From Argopecten irradians (Eukaryota; Mollusca; Bivalvia; Pectinida; Pectinidae): a stretch of DNA of 64,000 nucleotides. Location: positions 5,642,383-5,706,382 of the forward strand of contig NC_091139.1 in NCBI RefSeq assembly GCF_041381155.1. The letters run 5' to 3'. The notes beneath the pieces were generated by a model that saw only the letters and a list, made by a program, of their open reading frames with translations, was not told where the DNA came from and made no database searches. Position 1 is the first letter of the stretch, and the number at the start of each line of letters is the position of its first letter. Made by a program: the position numbers and the translations under genes. Below, piece after piece: positions 1 through 11,852 of the stretch.

Positions 1-3000
1 ATTACCTGTGGTCTAAACCTTGTGTACTCCGTGTGTACCTGTGGTCTAAACCTTGTATACTCCGTATCTACCTGTGGTCTAAACCTTGTGTACTCCGTGT
101 GTGTACCTGTAGTCTAAACCTTGTGTGTACTCCGTATCTACCTGTGGTCTAAACCTTTGTGTATACTCGTGTGTATCTACCTGTGGTCTAAACCTTGTGT
201 ACTCCGTGTTACCTGTGTGGTCTAAACCTTGTTACTCCGTGTCTACCTGTAGTCTAAACCTTGTATACTCCGTGTGTACCTGTGGTCTAAACCTTGTATA
301 CTCCGTGTGTACCTGTGTCTAAACCTTGTGTACTCCGTATGTACCTGTGGTCTAAACCTTGTATATCCATCTCCGTAATCTGTACTCCTGTGTGGTCTAA
401 ACCTTGTGTACTCCTGTCCTGTGGTCTAAACTTTGTACTCCTTACCTGTGGTCTAAACCTTGTGTACTCCGTACTACCTGTGGTCTAAACCTTGTATACT
501 CCGTATTTACCTGTGGTCTAAACCTTGTGTACTCCGTATCTACCTGTGGTCTAAACCTTGTATACTCCGTATCTACCTGTGGTCTAAACCTTGTATACTC
601 CGTATCTACCTGTGGTCTAAACCTTGTGTACTCCGTGTGTATCTGTGGTCTAAACCTTGTTGTACTCCGTATCTACCTGTGGTCTAAACCTTGTATACTC
701 CGTGTCTACCTGTAGTCTAAACCTTGTGTACTCCGTGTGTACCTGTAGTCTAAACCTTGTGTACTCCGTGTCTACCTGTGGTCTAAACCTTGTATACTCC
801 GTGTGTACCTGTAGTCTAAACCTTGTATACTCCGTGTGTATTACCTGTGGTCTAAACCTTGTATACTCCGTGTCTACCTGTAGTCTAAACCTTGTATACT
901 CCGTATCTACCTGTGGTCTAAACCTTGTATACTCCGTGTCTACCTGTGGTCTAAACCTTGTATACTCCGTTGTTACCTGTGGTCTAAACCTTGTATACTC
1001 CGTATCTACCTGTGGTCTAAACCTTGTATACTCCGTATCTACCTGTGGTCTAAACCTTGTATACTCCGTATCTACCTGTGGTCTAAACCTTGTATACTCC
1101 GTGTGTACCTGTTGTCTAAACCTTGTGTACTCCGTATCTACCTGTGGTCTAAACCTTGTATACTCCGTATCTACCTGTGGTCTAAACCTTGTATACTCCG
1201 TGTGTACCTGTGGTCTAAACCTTGTGTACTCCGTGTGTACCTGTGGTCTAAACCTTGTGTACTCCGTGTCTACCTGTGGTCTAAACCTTGTGTACTCCGT
1301 ATCTACCTGTGGTCTAAACCTTGTGTACTCCGTGTGTACCTGTGGTCTAAACCTTGTGTACTCCGTGTGTACTACCTGTGGTCTAAACCTTGTGTACTCC
1401 GTGTTACCTGTGTCTAAACCTTGTGTACTCCGTATTACCTGTGGTCTAAACCTTGTATACTCCGTGTGTACCTGTAGTCTAAACCTTGTGTATACTCCGT
1501 ATGTACCTGTGGTCTAAACCTTGTGTACTCCGTGTGTACCTGTGGTCTAAACCTTGTGTACTCCGTGTGTACCTGTGGTCTAAACCTTGTGTACTCCGTG
1601 TGTACCTGTGGTCTAAACCTTGTATATTCCGTATCTACCTGTGGTCTTAACCTTGATACTCATGTACCTGTGGTCTAAACCTTGTATACTCCGTGTGTAC
1701 CTGTGGTCTAAACCTTGTATACTCCGTGTGTACCTGTGGTCTAAACCTTGTATACTCCGTATCTACCTGTGGTCTAAACCTTGTATACTCCGTGTGTACC
1801 TGTGGTCTAAACCTTGTGTACTCCGTGTGTACCTGTGGTCTAAACCTTGTGTACTCCGTGTGTACCTGTGGTCTAAACCTTGTGTATACTCCTGTATCTA
1901 CCTGTGGTCTAAACCTTGTATACTCCGTGTGTACCTGTGGTCTAAACCTTGTGTATACTCCGTACTACCTGTGGTCTAAACCTTGTGTACTGGTCTGTGG
2001 TCTAAACCTTGTATACTCCGTATCTACCTGTGGTCTAAACCTTGTATACTCCGTGTGTACCTGTGGTCTAAACCTTGTGTACTCCGTATCTACCTGTGGT
2101 CTAAACCTTGTGTACTCCGTATCTACCTGTGGTCTAAACCTTGTGTACTCCGTGTGTACCTGTGGTCTAAACCTTGTATACTCCGTATCTACCTGTGGTC
2201 TAAACCTTGTGTACTCCGTATCTACCTGTGGTCTAAACCTTGTGTACTCCGTGTGTACCTGTGGTCTAAACCTTGTATACTCCGTGTGTACCTGTGGTCT
2301 AAACCTTAGTCTACTCCGTGTGTACCTGTGGTCTAAACCTTGTGTACTCCGTGTCTACCTGTAGTCTAAACCTTGTGTACTCCGTATCTACCTGTGGTCT
2401 AAACCTTATTACTCCGTGTGTACCTGTGGTCTAAACCTTGTGTACTCCGTGTGTACCTGTGGTCTAAACCTTGTATACTCCGTATCTACCTGTGGTCTAA
2501 ACCTTGTTATACTCCGTGTGTACCTGTGGTCTAAACCTTGTATACTCCGTATCTACCTGTGGTCTAAACCTTGTGTACTCCGTGTGTACCTGTGGTCTAA
2601 ACCTTGTGTACTCCGTATCTACCTGTGGTCTAAACCTTGTGTACTCCGTATCTACCTGTGGTCTAAACCTTGTGTACTCCGTGTGTACCTGTGGTCTAAA
2701 CCTTGTATACTCCGTATCTACCTGTGGTCTAAACCTTGTGTACTCCGTATCTACCTGTGGTCTAAACCTTGTGTACTCCGTGTGTACCTGTGGTCTAAAC
2801 CTTGTGTACTCCGTGTGTACCTGTGGTCTAAACCTTGTATACTCCGTATCTACCTGTGGTCTAAACCTTGTATACTCCGTATCTACCTGTGGTCTAAACC
2901 TTGTATACTCCGTGTGTACCTGTGGTCTAAACCTTGTGTACTCCGTGTGTACCTGTGGTCTAAACCTGTGTATACTCCGTATCTACCTGTGGTCTAAACC

Positions 3001-6000
3001 TTGTATACTCCGTATCTACCTGTAGTCTAAACCTTTGTATACTCCGTGTCTACCTGTGGTCTAAACCTTGTGTACTCCGTGTGTACCTGTGGTCTAAACC
3101 TTGTGTACTCCGTGTGTACCTGTGGTCTAAACCTTGTATACTCCGTATCTACCTGTGGTCTAAACCTTGTATACTCCGTATCTACCTGTGGTCTAAACCT
3201 TGTATACTCCGTATCTACCTGTGGTCTAAACCTTGTATACTCCGTATCTACCTGTGGTCTAAACCTTGTGTACTCCGTGTCTACCTGTGGTCTAAACCTT
3301 GTATACTCCGTATCTACCTGTGGTCTAAACCTTGTATACTCCGTATCTACCTGTGGTCTAAACCTTGTGTACTCCGTGTCTACCTGTGGTCTAAACCTTG
3401 TGTACTCCGTGTGTACCTGTGGTCTAAACCTTGTATACTCCGTATCTACCTGTGGTCTAAACCTTGTGTACTCCGTATCTACCTGTGGTCTAAACCTTGT
3501 GTACTCCGTGTGTACCTGTGGTCTAAACCTTGTGTACTCCGTATCTACCTGTAGTCTAAACCTTGTATACTCCGTATCTACCTGTAGTCTAAACCTTGTG
3601 AACTCCATGTCTACCTATAGTCTAAACCTTGTATGCTCCGTATCTACCTGTGGTCTAAACCTTATATACTCCGTGTGTACCTGTTGTCTAAACCTTTTGT
3701 ACTCCGTGTGTACCTGTGGTCTAAACCTTGTATATTCCGTATCTACCTGTGGTCTAAACCTTGTATACTCCGTGTGTACCTGTGGTCTAAACCTTGTATA
3801 CTCCGTATCTACCTGTGGTCTAAACCTTGTGTACTCCGTGTGTACCTGTAGTCTAAACATTGTGTACTCCATGTCTACCTGTAGTCTAAACCTTGTATAC
3901 TCCGTATCTACCTGTGGTCTAAACCTTGTGAACTCCGTGTGTACCTGTAGTCTAAACCTTGTATACTCCGTATCTACCTGTGGTCTAAACCTTGTATGCT
4001 CCGTATCTACCTGTGGTCTAAACCTTATATACTCCGTGTGTACCTGTGGTCTAAACCTTTTGTACTCCGTGTGTACCTGTGGTCTAAACCTTGTATATTC
4101 CGTATCTACCTGTGGTCTAAACCTGGAATACTCTGTGTGTACCTGTGGTCTAAACCTTGTATATTCCGTATTTACCTGTGGTCTAAACTTTGTATACTCT
4201 GTGTGTACCTGTGGTCTTAACCTTGTATACTCCGTATCTACCTGTATTCTAAACCTTGTGCACTCCGTGTCTACATGTGGTCTAAACCTTGTGTACTCCG
4301 TGTGTACCTGTGGTCTAAACCTTGTGTACTCCGTGTGTACCTGTTGTCTAAACCTTGTATATTCCGTATCTACCTGTGGTCTAAACCTTGTATACTCCGT
4401 GTGTACCTGTTGTCAAAACCTTGTGTACTCCTTGTGTACCTGTGGTCTAAACCTTGTATACTCCGTATCTACCTGTGGTCTAAACCTTGTGTACTCCGTA
4501 TCTACATGTGGTTAAAACCTAGTATACTCCGTGTGTACTGGTGGTCTTAACCTTGTATACTCCGTATTTACCTGTGGTCTAAACCTTGTGTACTCCGTAT
4601 CTACCTGTGGTCTAAACCTTGTATACTCCGTATCTACCTGTGGTCTAAACCTTGTGTACTCCGTATCTACCTGTGGTCTAAACCTTGTGTACTCCGTATC
4701 TACCTGTGGTCTAAACCTTGTGTACTCCGTGTGTACCTGTAGTCTAAACATTGTGTACTCCATGTCTACCTGTAGTCTAAACCTTGTATACTCCGTATCT
4801 ACCTGTAGTCTAAACCTTGTGAACTCCATGTCTACCTATAGTCTAAACCTTGTATGCTCCGTATCTACCTGTGGTCTAAACCTTGTATACTCCGTGTGTA
4901 CCTGTGGTCTAAACCTTGTGTACTCCGTGTGTACCTGTGGTCTAAACCTTGTATACTCCGTATCTACCTGTGGTCTAAACCTTGAATACTCCGTGTGTAC
5001 CTGTGGTCTAAACCTTGTTTATTCCGTATCTACCTGTGGTCTAAACCTTGTGTACTCCGTGTGTACCTGTGGTCTAAACCTTGTGTACTCCGTGTACCTG
5101 TTGTCTAAACCTTGTCTACTCCGTATCTACCTGTGGTCTAAACCTTGGTATACTCCGTGTACCTGTGGTCTAACCTTGTATACTCCGTGTGTACCTGTGG
5201 TCTAAACCTTGTATACTCCGTATGTACCTGTGGTCTAAACCTTGTATACTCCGTATCTACCTGTGGTCTAAACCTTGTGTACTCCGTGTGTACCTGTGGT
5301 CTAAACCTTGTGTACTCCGTATGTACCTGTGGTCTAAACCTTGTGTACTCCGTATTCTACCTGTGGTCTAAACCTTGTATATGTGTCCTGTGTGTCTAAA
5401 CCTGTAGTCTAAACCTTGTCTAAACCTTGTAACTCCGTGTCTATCTATAGTCTAAACCTTTGTATGCTCCGTATCTACCTGTGGTCTAAACCTTAAATAC
5501 TCCGTGTGTACCTGTGGTCTAAACCTTTTGTACTCCGTGTGTACCTGTGGTCTAAACCTTGTATACTCCGTATCTACCTGTGGTCTAAACCTGGAATACT
5601 CTGTGTGTACCTGTGGTCTAAACCTTGTATATTCCGTATTTACCTGTGGTCTAAACCTTGTATACTCCGTGTGTACCTGTGGTCTTAACCTTGTATACTC
5701 CGTATCTACCTGTGGTCTAAACCTTGTGTACTCCGTGTGTACCTGTGGTCTAAACCTTGTGTACTCCGTGTGTACCTGTAGTCTAAACCTGTGTGTACTC
5801 AGTGTGTACCTGTTGTCTAAACCTTGTATATTCCGTATCTACCTGTGGTCTAAACCTTGTATACTCCGTATCTACCTGTGGTCTTAACCTTGTGTACTCC
5901 ATGTCTACCTGTAGTCTAAACCTTGTATACTCCGTAACTACCTGTAGTCTAAACCTTGTGAACTCCATGTGTACCTATAGTCTAAACCTTGTATGCTCCG

Positions 6001-7183
6001 TATCTACCTGTGGTCTAAACCTTAAATACTCCGTGTGTACCTGTGGTCTAAACCTTTTGTACTCCGTGTGTACTTGTGGTCTAAACCTTGTTTCCTTTTT
6101 CCGTATCTACCTGTGGTCTAAACCTTGTGTACTCCGTGTGTACCTGTTGTCTAAACATTGTGTACTCCATGTCTACCTGTAGTCTAAACCTTGTATACTC
6201 CGTAACTACCTGTAGTCTAAACCTTGTGAACTCCATGTCTACCTATAGTCTAAACCTTGTATGCTCCGTATCTACCTGTGGTCTAAACCTTAAATACTCC
6301 GTGTGTACCTGTGGTCTAAACCTTTTGTACTCCGTGTGTACCTGTGGTCTAAACCTTGTATATTCCGTATCTACCTGTGGTCTAAACCTGGAATACTCTG
6401 TGTGTACCTGTGGTCTAAACCTTGTATATTCCGTATTTACCTGTGGTCTAAACTTTGTATACCCTGTGTGTACCTGTGGTCTTAACCTTGTATACTCCGT
6501 ATCTACCTGTATTCTAAACCTTGTGCACTCCGTGTCTACATGTGGTCTAAACCTTGTGTACTCCGTGTGTACCTGTGGTCTAAACCTTGTGTACTCCGTG
6601 TCTACCTGTGGTCTAAACCTTGTATACTCCGTATCTACCTGTGGTCTAAACCTTGTGTACTCCGTGTGTACCTGTTGTCTAAACCTTGTATATTCCGTAT
6701 CTACCTGTGGTCTAAACCTTGTATACTCCGTGTGTACCTGTTGTCAAAACCTTGTGTACTCCTTGTGTACCTGTGGTCTAAACCTTGTATACTCCGTATC
6801 TACCTGTGGTCTAAACTTTGTGTACTCCGTATCTACCTGTGGTCTAAACCTTGTATACTCCGTGTGTTCCTGTTGTCAAAACCTTGTGTACTCCATGTCT
6901 ACCTGTAGTCTAAACCTTGTATACTCCGTAACTACCTGTAGTCTAAACCTTTTGAACTCCATGTCTACGTATAGTCTAAACCTTGTATGCTCCGTATCTA
7001 CCTGTGGTCTAACCTTAATTACTCCGTGTGTACTTGTGGTCTAAACTTTGTATACTCTGTGTGTACCTGTGGTCTTAACCTTGTATACTCCGTGCGTACC
7101 TGTTGTCAAAACCTTGTGTACTCCTTGTGTACCTGTTGTCAAAACCTTGTATACTCCGTATCTACCTGTGGTCTAAAGTTTGG
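1..7183. repeat. 33-bp satellite array, open at the left edge
   Basis: About 217 tandem copies of a 33-bp unit with core tacctgtggtctaaaccttg followed by a variable t(a/g)tactccgt(a/g)t(c/g). The first half (to about 3540) is fairly homogeneous. From about 3540 to the end the copies are more diverged and recur as blocks, which is a higher-order structure. The last recognisable unit ends near 7172-7183. Since 33 is a multiple of 3 and the unit lacks stops in several frames, long open frames arise on both strands, for example an 11-residue periodic YSVSTCGLNLV. These are not taken as genes. It lies upstream of, and probably inside an intron of, receptor gene 1, whose transmembrane exon begins 760 bases later. 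Confidence 0.97.
3597..6990. repeat. higher-order repeat zone of the satellite
   Basis: Variant monomers recur in the same order. The marker aactccatgtctacctatag, or a close variant, starts at 3601, 4822, 5431, 5961, 6229 and 6955. Two spacings are exact multiples of 33 (1221 = 37 units; 726 = 22 units). A second pair of markers, cctggaatactctg (4123 and 6388) and tattctaaaccttgtgc (4246 and 6511), is separated by the same 2265 bases both times, so blocks of several units were copied together. Confidence 0.8.
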
Positions 7184-7184
7184 C

Positions 7185-7395
7185 TTAACCATTATCTCAT
7201 TTGTAACCCCTTATCTGATTAGCTGAAACAACGGCACAATGATTTCATAGAATGAAGAGTCCCTCAAAATATTTTATATTTTACTGGATTAGACTGAATA
7301 ATAAGGATTAACTTGAATATATTTTTATGTTGTAGAACTATACCGGGTAACACAAAAATCAAATTGTACTGTCATCATAACCGGCTGCGCTATAC
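7185..7395. repeat. dispersed repeat copy, related to 53880-54120
   Basis: Shares with the region before the D1 catalytic exons of gene 2 the ordered motifs atttcatag...aagagtccc...aaggattaa(c/t)ttgaata...tttttatgtt...taacacaaaaatc. It begins right where the satellite ends. No coding potential is seen. Confidence 0.55.
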
Positions 7396-7940
7396 AATAT
7401 ACAAAACGTAACTCCATAATCATCTCTTTAAGTTAATTATTTCATCCAAAAATAAACGAGAGAAAAAAACCATAATGTAGGTGAAGGATAAGATAACGAA
7501 ATACAATAAAAATAATTCCATGTCATATATTGAAAATAATCATACTGTCATCATGTCTCCATGAAGTCAAATCATATACTAAAAAAATCCTTAAATAAAA
7601 TAAATGGCAGCTGTGAAATTATATATAAAAGCATAGGTTTGAGTACTGTAAACGCATTGATCTTCGCGCTGTATAATATTTTTATCATAATTCATTAGTG
7701 CAGATATAAACTAGCGCAATTCAATGGTTCAATACCGCAAATACCGCTGTGCAAAAGTTTGCGCTGTACATGATTTAGCACTTCAAACAAAACGCGAAAA
7801 GGGATAAAACTAAACTACAGCTTAAATAAGTACGTTTACAGTACTTAGTATATCGTTGCTGCATTAATTATTTCCTATAAACTTTTAAATGCTATTTATA
7901 TATGTCTTGTGTACTTACCTGCTCTACAATTGATCGATAG

Positions 7941-8061
7941 CATCTATTGTGGCTCCCGGTGACATGTCAACGCCTATTGGAACCATCGTTGCTGTCATCA
8001 CTGGGACACTTCTAGCAGTAATGATAGTGGGTGTTGTGGTTTTTATGGCCATCAAGAAAAG
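7941..8061 (+). CDS. gene 1 exon: transmembrane segment
   Basis: The acceptor gatcgatag precedes a 121-base exon entering in phase 1 and leaving in phase 2 at ag|gtaata. It encodes a PGD-MSTP stem, a hydrophobic helix of about 24 residues (IGTIVAVITGTLLAVMIVGV and onward) and the basic anchor AIKKR. It aligns residue by residue with the gene 2 exon at 48073-48181 (TPMPAGTIVGVILGIF...KKKR). Confidence 0.88.
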
Positions 8062-9546
8062 GTAATATATCAGCTCAAAAGTGTATCTGAAACAAATGTG
8101 AATGATGTAAAATATGTATAGGAGAAACACCTCAAACTGTGGAATAGTCAAGATAATGAATTGTTCAAGGCCCGTAAGGGCCGAGAACTATTCATTATCT
8201 TGACTATTCCACAGTTTGAGGTGTTTATCATACTTAAAACATGGCATTGAATGTCACTGGTACTCTCCATTATTACATTGGTATTGTTTAACTTTTCCAC
8301 AGCTCCAGGTAAACCAGTGTCTTTTGAATATTTGAAAATTAACTAACGAGAGTTTAGATAAACATGATAAACAACCGTCATGCGTTGGGGAACTTGTTTA
8401 ACCCATAACCTTAACTCTAAATTTATACCGTGGTGACCATTTTCTCGTCTTCATTCAGGGAAACCACACAATGTGTAATGATATCTTTCCACCATAAAAT
8501 ATAGTGCCTAAATAGAGAGCAATTATATTGTGTTGTTTATAGCAATTACCTGTTAACAGTAAATACAATGCTATTTAAAAGAAAATGTGCTATGAAATTT
8601 AATCCTAATTTGAAAGCAAATGGGAATCAAGAGATCTTGGAGTTGACCAATCAGAGGCGCCTTAGGTGTTTACACACTGGAGTGAGTAAACATACACACT
8701 GGAGTGTGTAAACATAAACGATAACCAACTGCTATGGAATTTATCACATGTTTTTACATTGTGATACATGCATAGTTATGGGATAAAAATATCTAACACT
8801 TTCATGTTAATGATATTGACGTTTTATTTCTTTTTGTCCACTACATCATCATCATTTAGATTTTTGGTACCAACTCTCAGGTTCTGCTATTTTTCATTTT
8901 TAGGCGACGCAGAGTTCCTATTACTAATCGAGAAATGGGTAAGGGGATTTCTTTGGAATCGAATTTCGATATATTCTTTGTGTATTGTGGAAAAGCTTTA
9001 ACAACTGTAACTTTCTCGTACTCTGGACACATGACTTGAATTACTGCAAAGTAATAAACAAAAATCGCTTAATTCAAATTTGGATTCAACAGTGCCTACA
9101 AATGAAGTAATTTGCGATATATACCGGATATCTCATTATTGCATGACCTCTTGGTGGTAACTATTCTGTGGACCGCGCTTAATGCAAAGCATGGAATAGA
9201 ACCTTGCCCATTATGAATTTCAGTCAGTGTGATTGGTGAGAATTATTTTGTGGGCACAATTCACGTCGTTTTCTCATAAAAGTATGACGTTACGCACTCA
9301 AACATATGACGTCACAATCAATACATTCCCGCAAGGGCAGATAACTCTGTAATATGCCAATACAGAATTATAAAATGTGGAATGATAATTATTGTTAATA
9401 TATTACCAGGTGTCCTGTACGACAACATAGCCACAGGCATGCACGCGGATACCGAGCAGAGCCATATGTACGAGAGACTCGGCAATACCGTCCGGCGTGA
9501 AGAAATACAGAATGATGAAGCGAATTCATACGAAATTGTGCTGTAG
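7941..9546 (+). CDS. receptor gene 1, 3' end: transmembrane receptor without phosphatase domain
   Basis: Three spliced exons (7941-8061, 8904-8938, 9420-9546) form the end of a single-pass receptor. Phases run 1, 2, 1 and then stop, exactly as in the transmembrane, mini-exon and tail exons of gene 2. The protein runs from a short extracellular stem through a hydrophobic helix to a KKR-type stop-transfer and a tail of about 40 residues with YDNI, YERL and YEIV. It then terminates at a TAG (9544-9546) where gene 2 continues into a phosphatase domain. The ectodomain exons must lie left of the window, beyond the satellite; by analogy they should be EGF repeats (inference). A weak polyadenylation signal attaaa is at 9812-9817. 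The spacing of the tyrosine motifs is reminiscent of ITAM-bearing EGF receptors such as Draper/MEGF10, but the first gap (13 residues) is longer than the canonical one. Confidence 0.85.
8125..8226. repeat. near-perfect palindrome, about 42-bp arms
   Basis: The left arm reads caaactgtggaatagtcaag and the right arm cttgactattccacagtttg. The centre holds a smaller palindrome, ggcccgtaagggcc. It lies in the intron between the transmembrane exon and the mini-exon of gene 1. Most likely a foldback/MITE element; no function can be read from it. Confidence 0.85.
8904..8938 (+). CDS. gene 1 exon: basic juxtamembrane mini-exon
   Basis: A 35-base exon between acceptor tttttag and donor gtaagg. It encodes RRRVPITNREM and enters in phase 2 and leaves in phase 1. 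It corresponds to the gene 2 exon 48987-49042 (RQRKVPDSF...QKM). Both carry the R-x-(R/K)-V-P core and end in M followed by a split glycine. Confidence 0.85.
9230..9367. mobile_element. MITE, gcaaggg family (right half)
   Basis: Carries gtcgttttctc, tgacgttacgc and ttcccgcaagggcagataac, the diagnostic right half of a family with at least seven copies in this window. The other copies lie mainly in gene 2 introns; this one is in the last intron of gene 1. Confidence 0.7.
9420..9546 (+). CDS. gene 1 terminal exon: tyrosine-motif tail and stop
   Basis: The acceptor attaccag opens a 127-base exon that completes a split glycine and encodes GVLYDNIATG..., ending SYEIVL and TAG. Three tyrosine motifs are visible: YDNI, 13 residues, YERL, 16 residues, YEIV. 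The opening G-V-L-Y-D-N-I-A matches G-A-L-Y-V-N-M-A of gene 2 (49783). The two tails share HADTEQ/QADTEQ and then diverge, and here no phosphatase follows. Confidence 0.88.
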
Positions 9547-10203
9547 AATATCAAGAAGGATGAATCTCTAACAATTCATATAAAATCTTCTTCTTTTTTT
9601 TAATATATTTAAGACTGTTTATGGAATTCAAATTTTGTTAGTAAAAAAACTAATCTTATGACTTTGAAACATATATTGCAATGCAAGCATATACAAAGTC
9701 AGATTGTTGTTTTTTTAAACAAATATTGATGACTGTTTTTGCAATTCAAGATGAAACAAAATTCCCTTTTAACTATCTAATGAATGTCGTATTACATTTA
9801 TGACGGTTTACATTAAATATATTGTACGTAGGATATTGTAAAAGTGTAGATAGGATAATTGTTTTTATTTTTTTTTCAAAGATTTTCAAAAAAGACATAA
9901 CATCAACAATTCACACACACATTCATACAAATCTGATTTTTTTTTTCAAATTATAATTTTTCCAAGACATTCAAAGTTATCTTTTATACAATCATGTATA
10001 CTGAAGGATAACAAACATCACAGAAAGAGATATAATGAGGAAGGAATTGGTAGTTAAACATGTAAAACAAATCAAGATAGATAATTTTATAATAGCGTTT
10101 GTCTAATAGGGAAAATTATTATACTTGTATATCATATTTCAAAGTAGAGCTGTAAGACAAACGAGAAAAAGAAAGGACTACTTTTAACATTTTTAACCAT
10201 TTT

Positions 10204-10236
<33 letters not shown>

Positions 10237-11471
10237 GTGTGTGTTTTTTCAATTTGTTCCCCTGTATCACGAAAAATATTTTGTTGGCCCTTTTAATAGT
10301 GTTTTATTAATCCAGTATATGTTATGTAACCATCTGCTTTTATAAACATATTGTTTAATAAACAAAACAATATCAAAACACTATCATTATCAATATTGGT
10401 ATAAATTCCTATTTGGCTTAAAAACCCAAACAGCATAGATTCTTTGTCTAAGGTAAAGGGAATGCTAAAAACACTTTAAACAAATTATCCAGAATGGTCC
10501 AAAAAAAGCTTAACTTCTCTTTATTCTCATAACATACGGACAGTTGTTTCCCTTTCATTGCCAAAAAAAAAAGAAAAAAAATACGGATTGTTTACAAGGC
10601 CAATTTTGTATATATATGAAAATATAATCAATTCTATATTGAACTATTTTAATTTATTTTGATTTCTTGTTACATTGATAGGAATAACAAAAAGCATCTC
10701 CAATATTTTATGGTCCTAGTCTTATAATCAATTGCCGACTGACATCTTTCCGTTATTATCTGAACAGTAACCAGTGAAACTCGTGTATGCAATGCAGTTG
10801 TTGTCATGTATTGAGCAGAGATTGGAGGTTTTTCTACAAGGAACACAGTTTTCCTTCGCCATCAAAATCTAACGCATCAAAGACCAGAGATATAATATCT
10901 ATAGGATCAAAATAAAAGAGTTCATTTGATATGAGATTTTATGAAACGAGTCTTTTTTGCTAGTCTTGGCGGGCAAAAATTAAATTTCTAGATGAGTTCT
11001 TATGAAAAGTGTCTTAAAGGTTTTATTTTTGCGAGCCTATTAGCGCATAGATAATAAAATCTCATATGAAATTAATACGAATTTAAGATAATTTTCATCA
11101 CATAACTACACAACCTACATTTGGAATAATGTGAATATGTATTGCGAAAATCCAGCGGTGGACGCTATTGTGTCCCGCCGTCCTCGAAATCCTGACGTCA
11201 TTTTATTGTTTCTATCATCACGTCACCATGAATTTCCAAACAATGAAAATCGCTCCAGATCATATTACACTGGTGACATATATAAAAATATTAAACGGGC
11301 GAAATCACTGGATATCAGGCGCATTATGTAATAAATAGTTGATATAAACTATAAAAATAAATTGTTGACGAACAATTTGTTCGAATGGGTGTTCCACGAA
11401 TAACATTATTGACGTCTGAAAATTATTAATTGGTAATGTTCTACAGTATTGTTTTCTGCATTATTTAAGCA
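9547..11471. other. gene-free sequence after gene 1
   Basis: AT-rich sequence holding the presumed 3' UTR, poly-T/poly-A runs and a T/GT-rich low-complexity stretch at about 10200-10250. I see no coding exon, RNA gene or clear element. Confidence 0.6.
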
Positions 11472-11852
11472 TTGATGTCACTATTCTTTAAATTTATCGG
11501 GGTATGAAAAAAAATAGTTTGCAAACTGTGTGAATCCGCGTAGCGGATTCTCACAAAGTTTGCAAACATTTTTTTTTCATAACCCGATAAAATTTAAAAA
11601 ATAGTGACATCAATACTTATAATTAATTTTATACTCTATTTGATAAAATGAAGTATGTTTATATGCATCATTACAGTGGTTTTTCAAGGGATTCTTTTTT
11701 TCCGAATCAATACGCAACGTCAATGTCTCTTTTGTGACGTCACGATAACGTCGGGGTTTTGCGCCATTCTCGAATTTTTTTTCATAGTGGTATGCAAAAA
11801 AATATTGGCCAATCAGAAAGGCGGATTTGGTATGAAAACAAAGAAAAATTAA
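11472..11852. mobile_element. dispersed element beginning with a long palindrome
   Basis: 11472-11614 is an imperfect palindrome with arms of about 65-70 bases. One end reads attgatgtcactattcttt, the other ends gtgacatcaat, and the centre is ccgcgtagcgg. Downstream sequence with aatcaatacgcaacgtc, tgtgacgtcacgataacgtc and ggtatgaaaacaaa recurs in diverged form at 37785-38080 and 47335-47645 inside gene 2 introns. This defines a dispersed family of roughly 300-380 bp. Confidence 0.7.

Noticed and set aside
3046..4515. A 489-codon open frame of 11-residue repeats, with many similar frames on both strands
   Set aside because: It follows from a stop-free 33-bp satellite unit. Several frames are open at once, breaks follow repeat indels, and no start context or splice logic supports a gene.
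1..7183. CRISPR-like repeat array
   Set aside because: The copies are directly tandem without unique spacers, and the surrounding sequence is eukaryotic.
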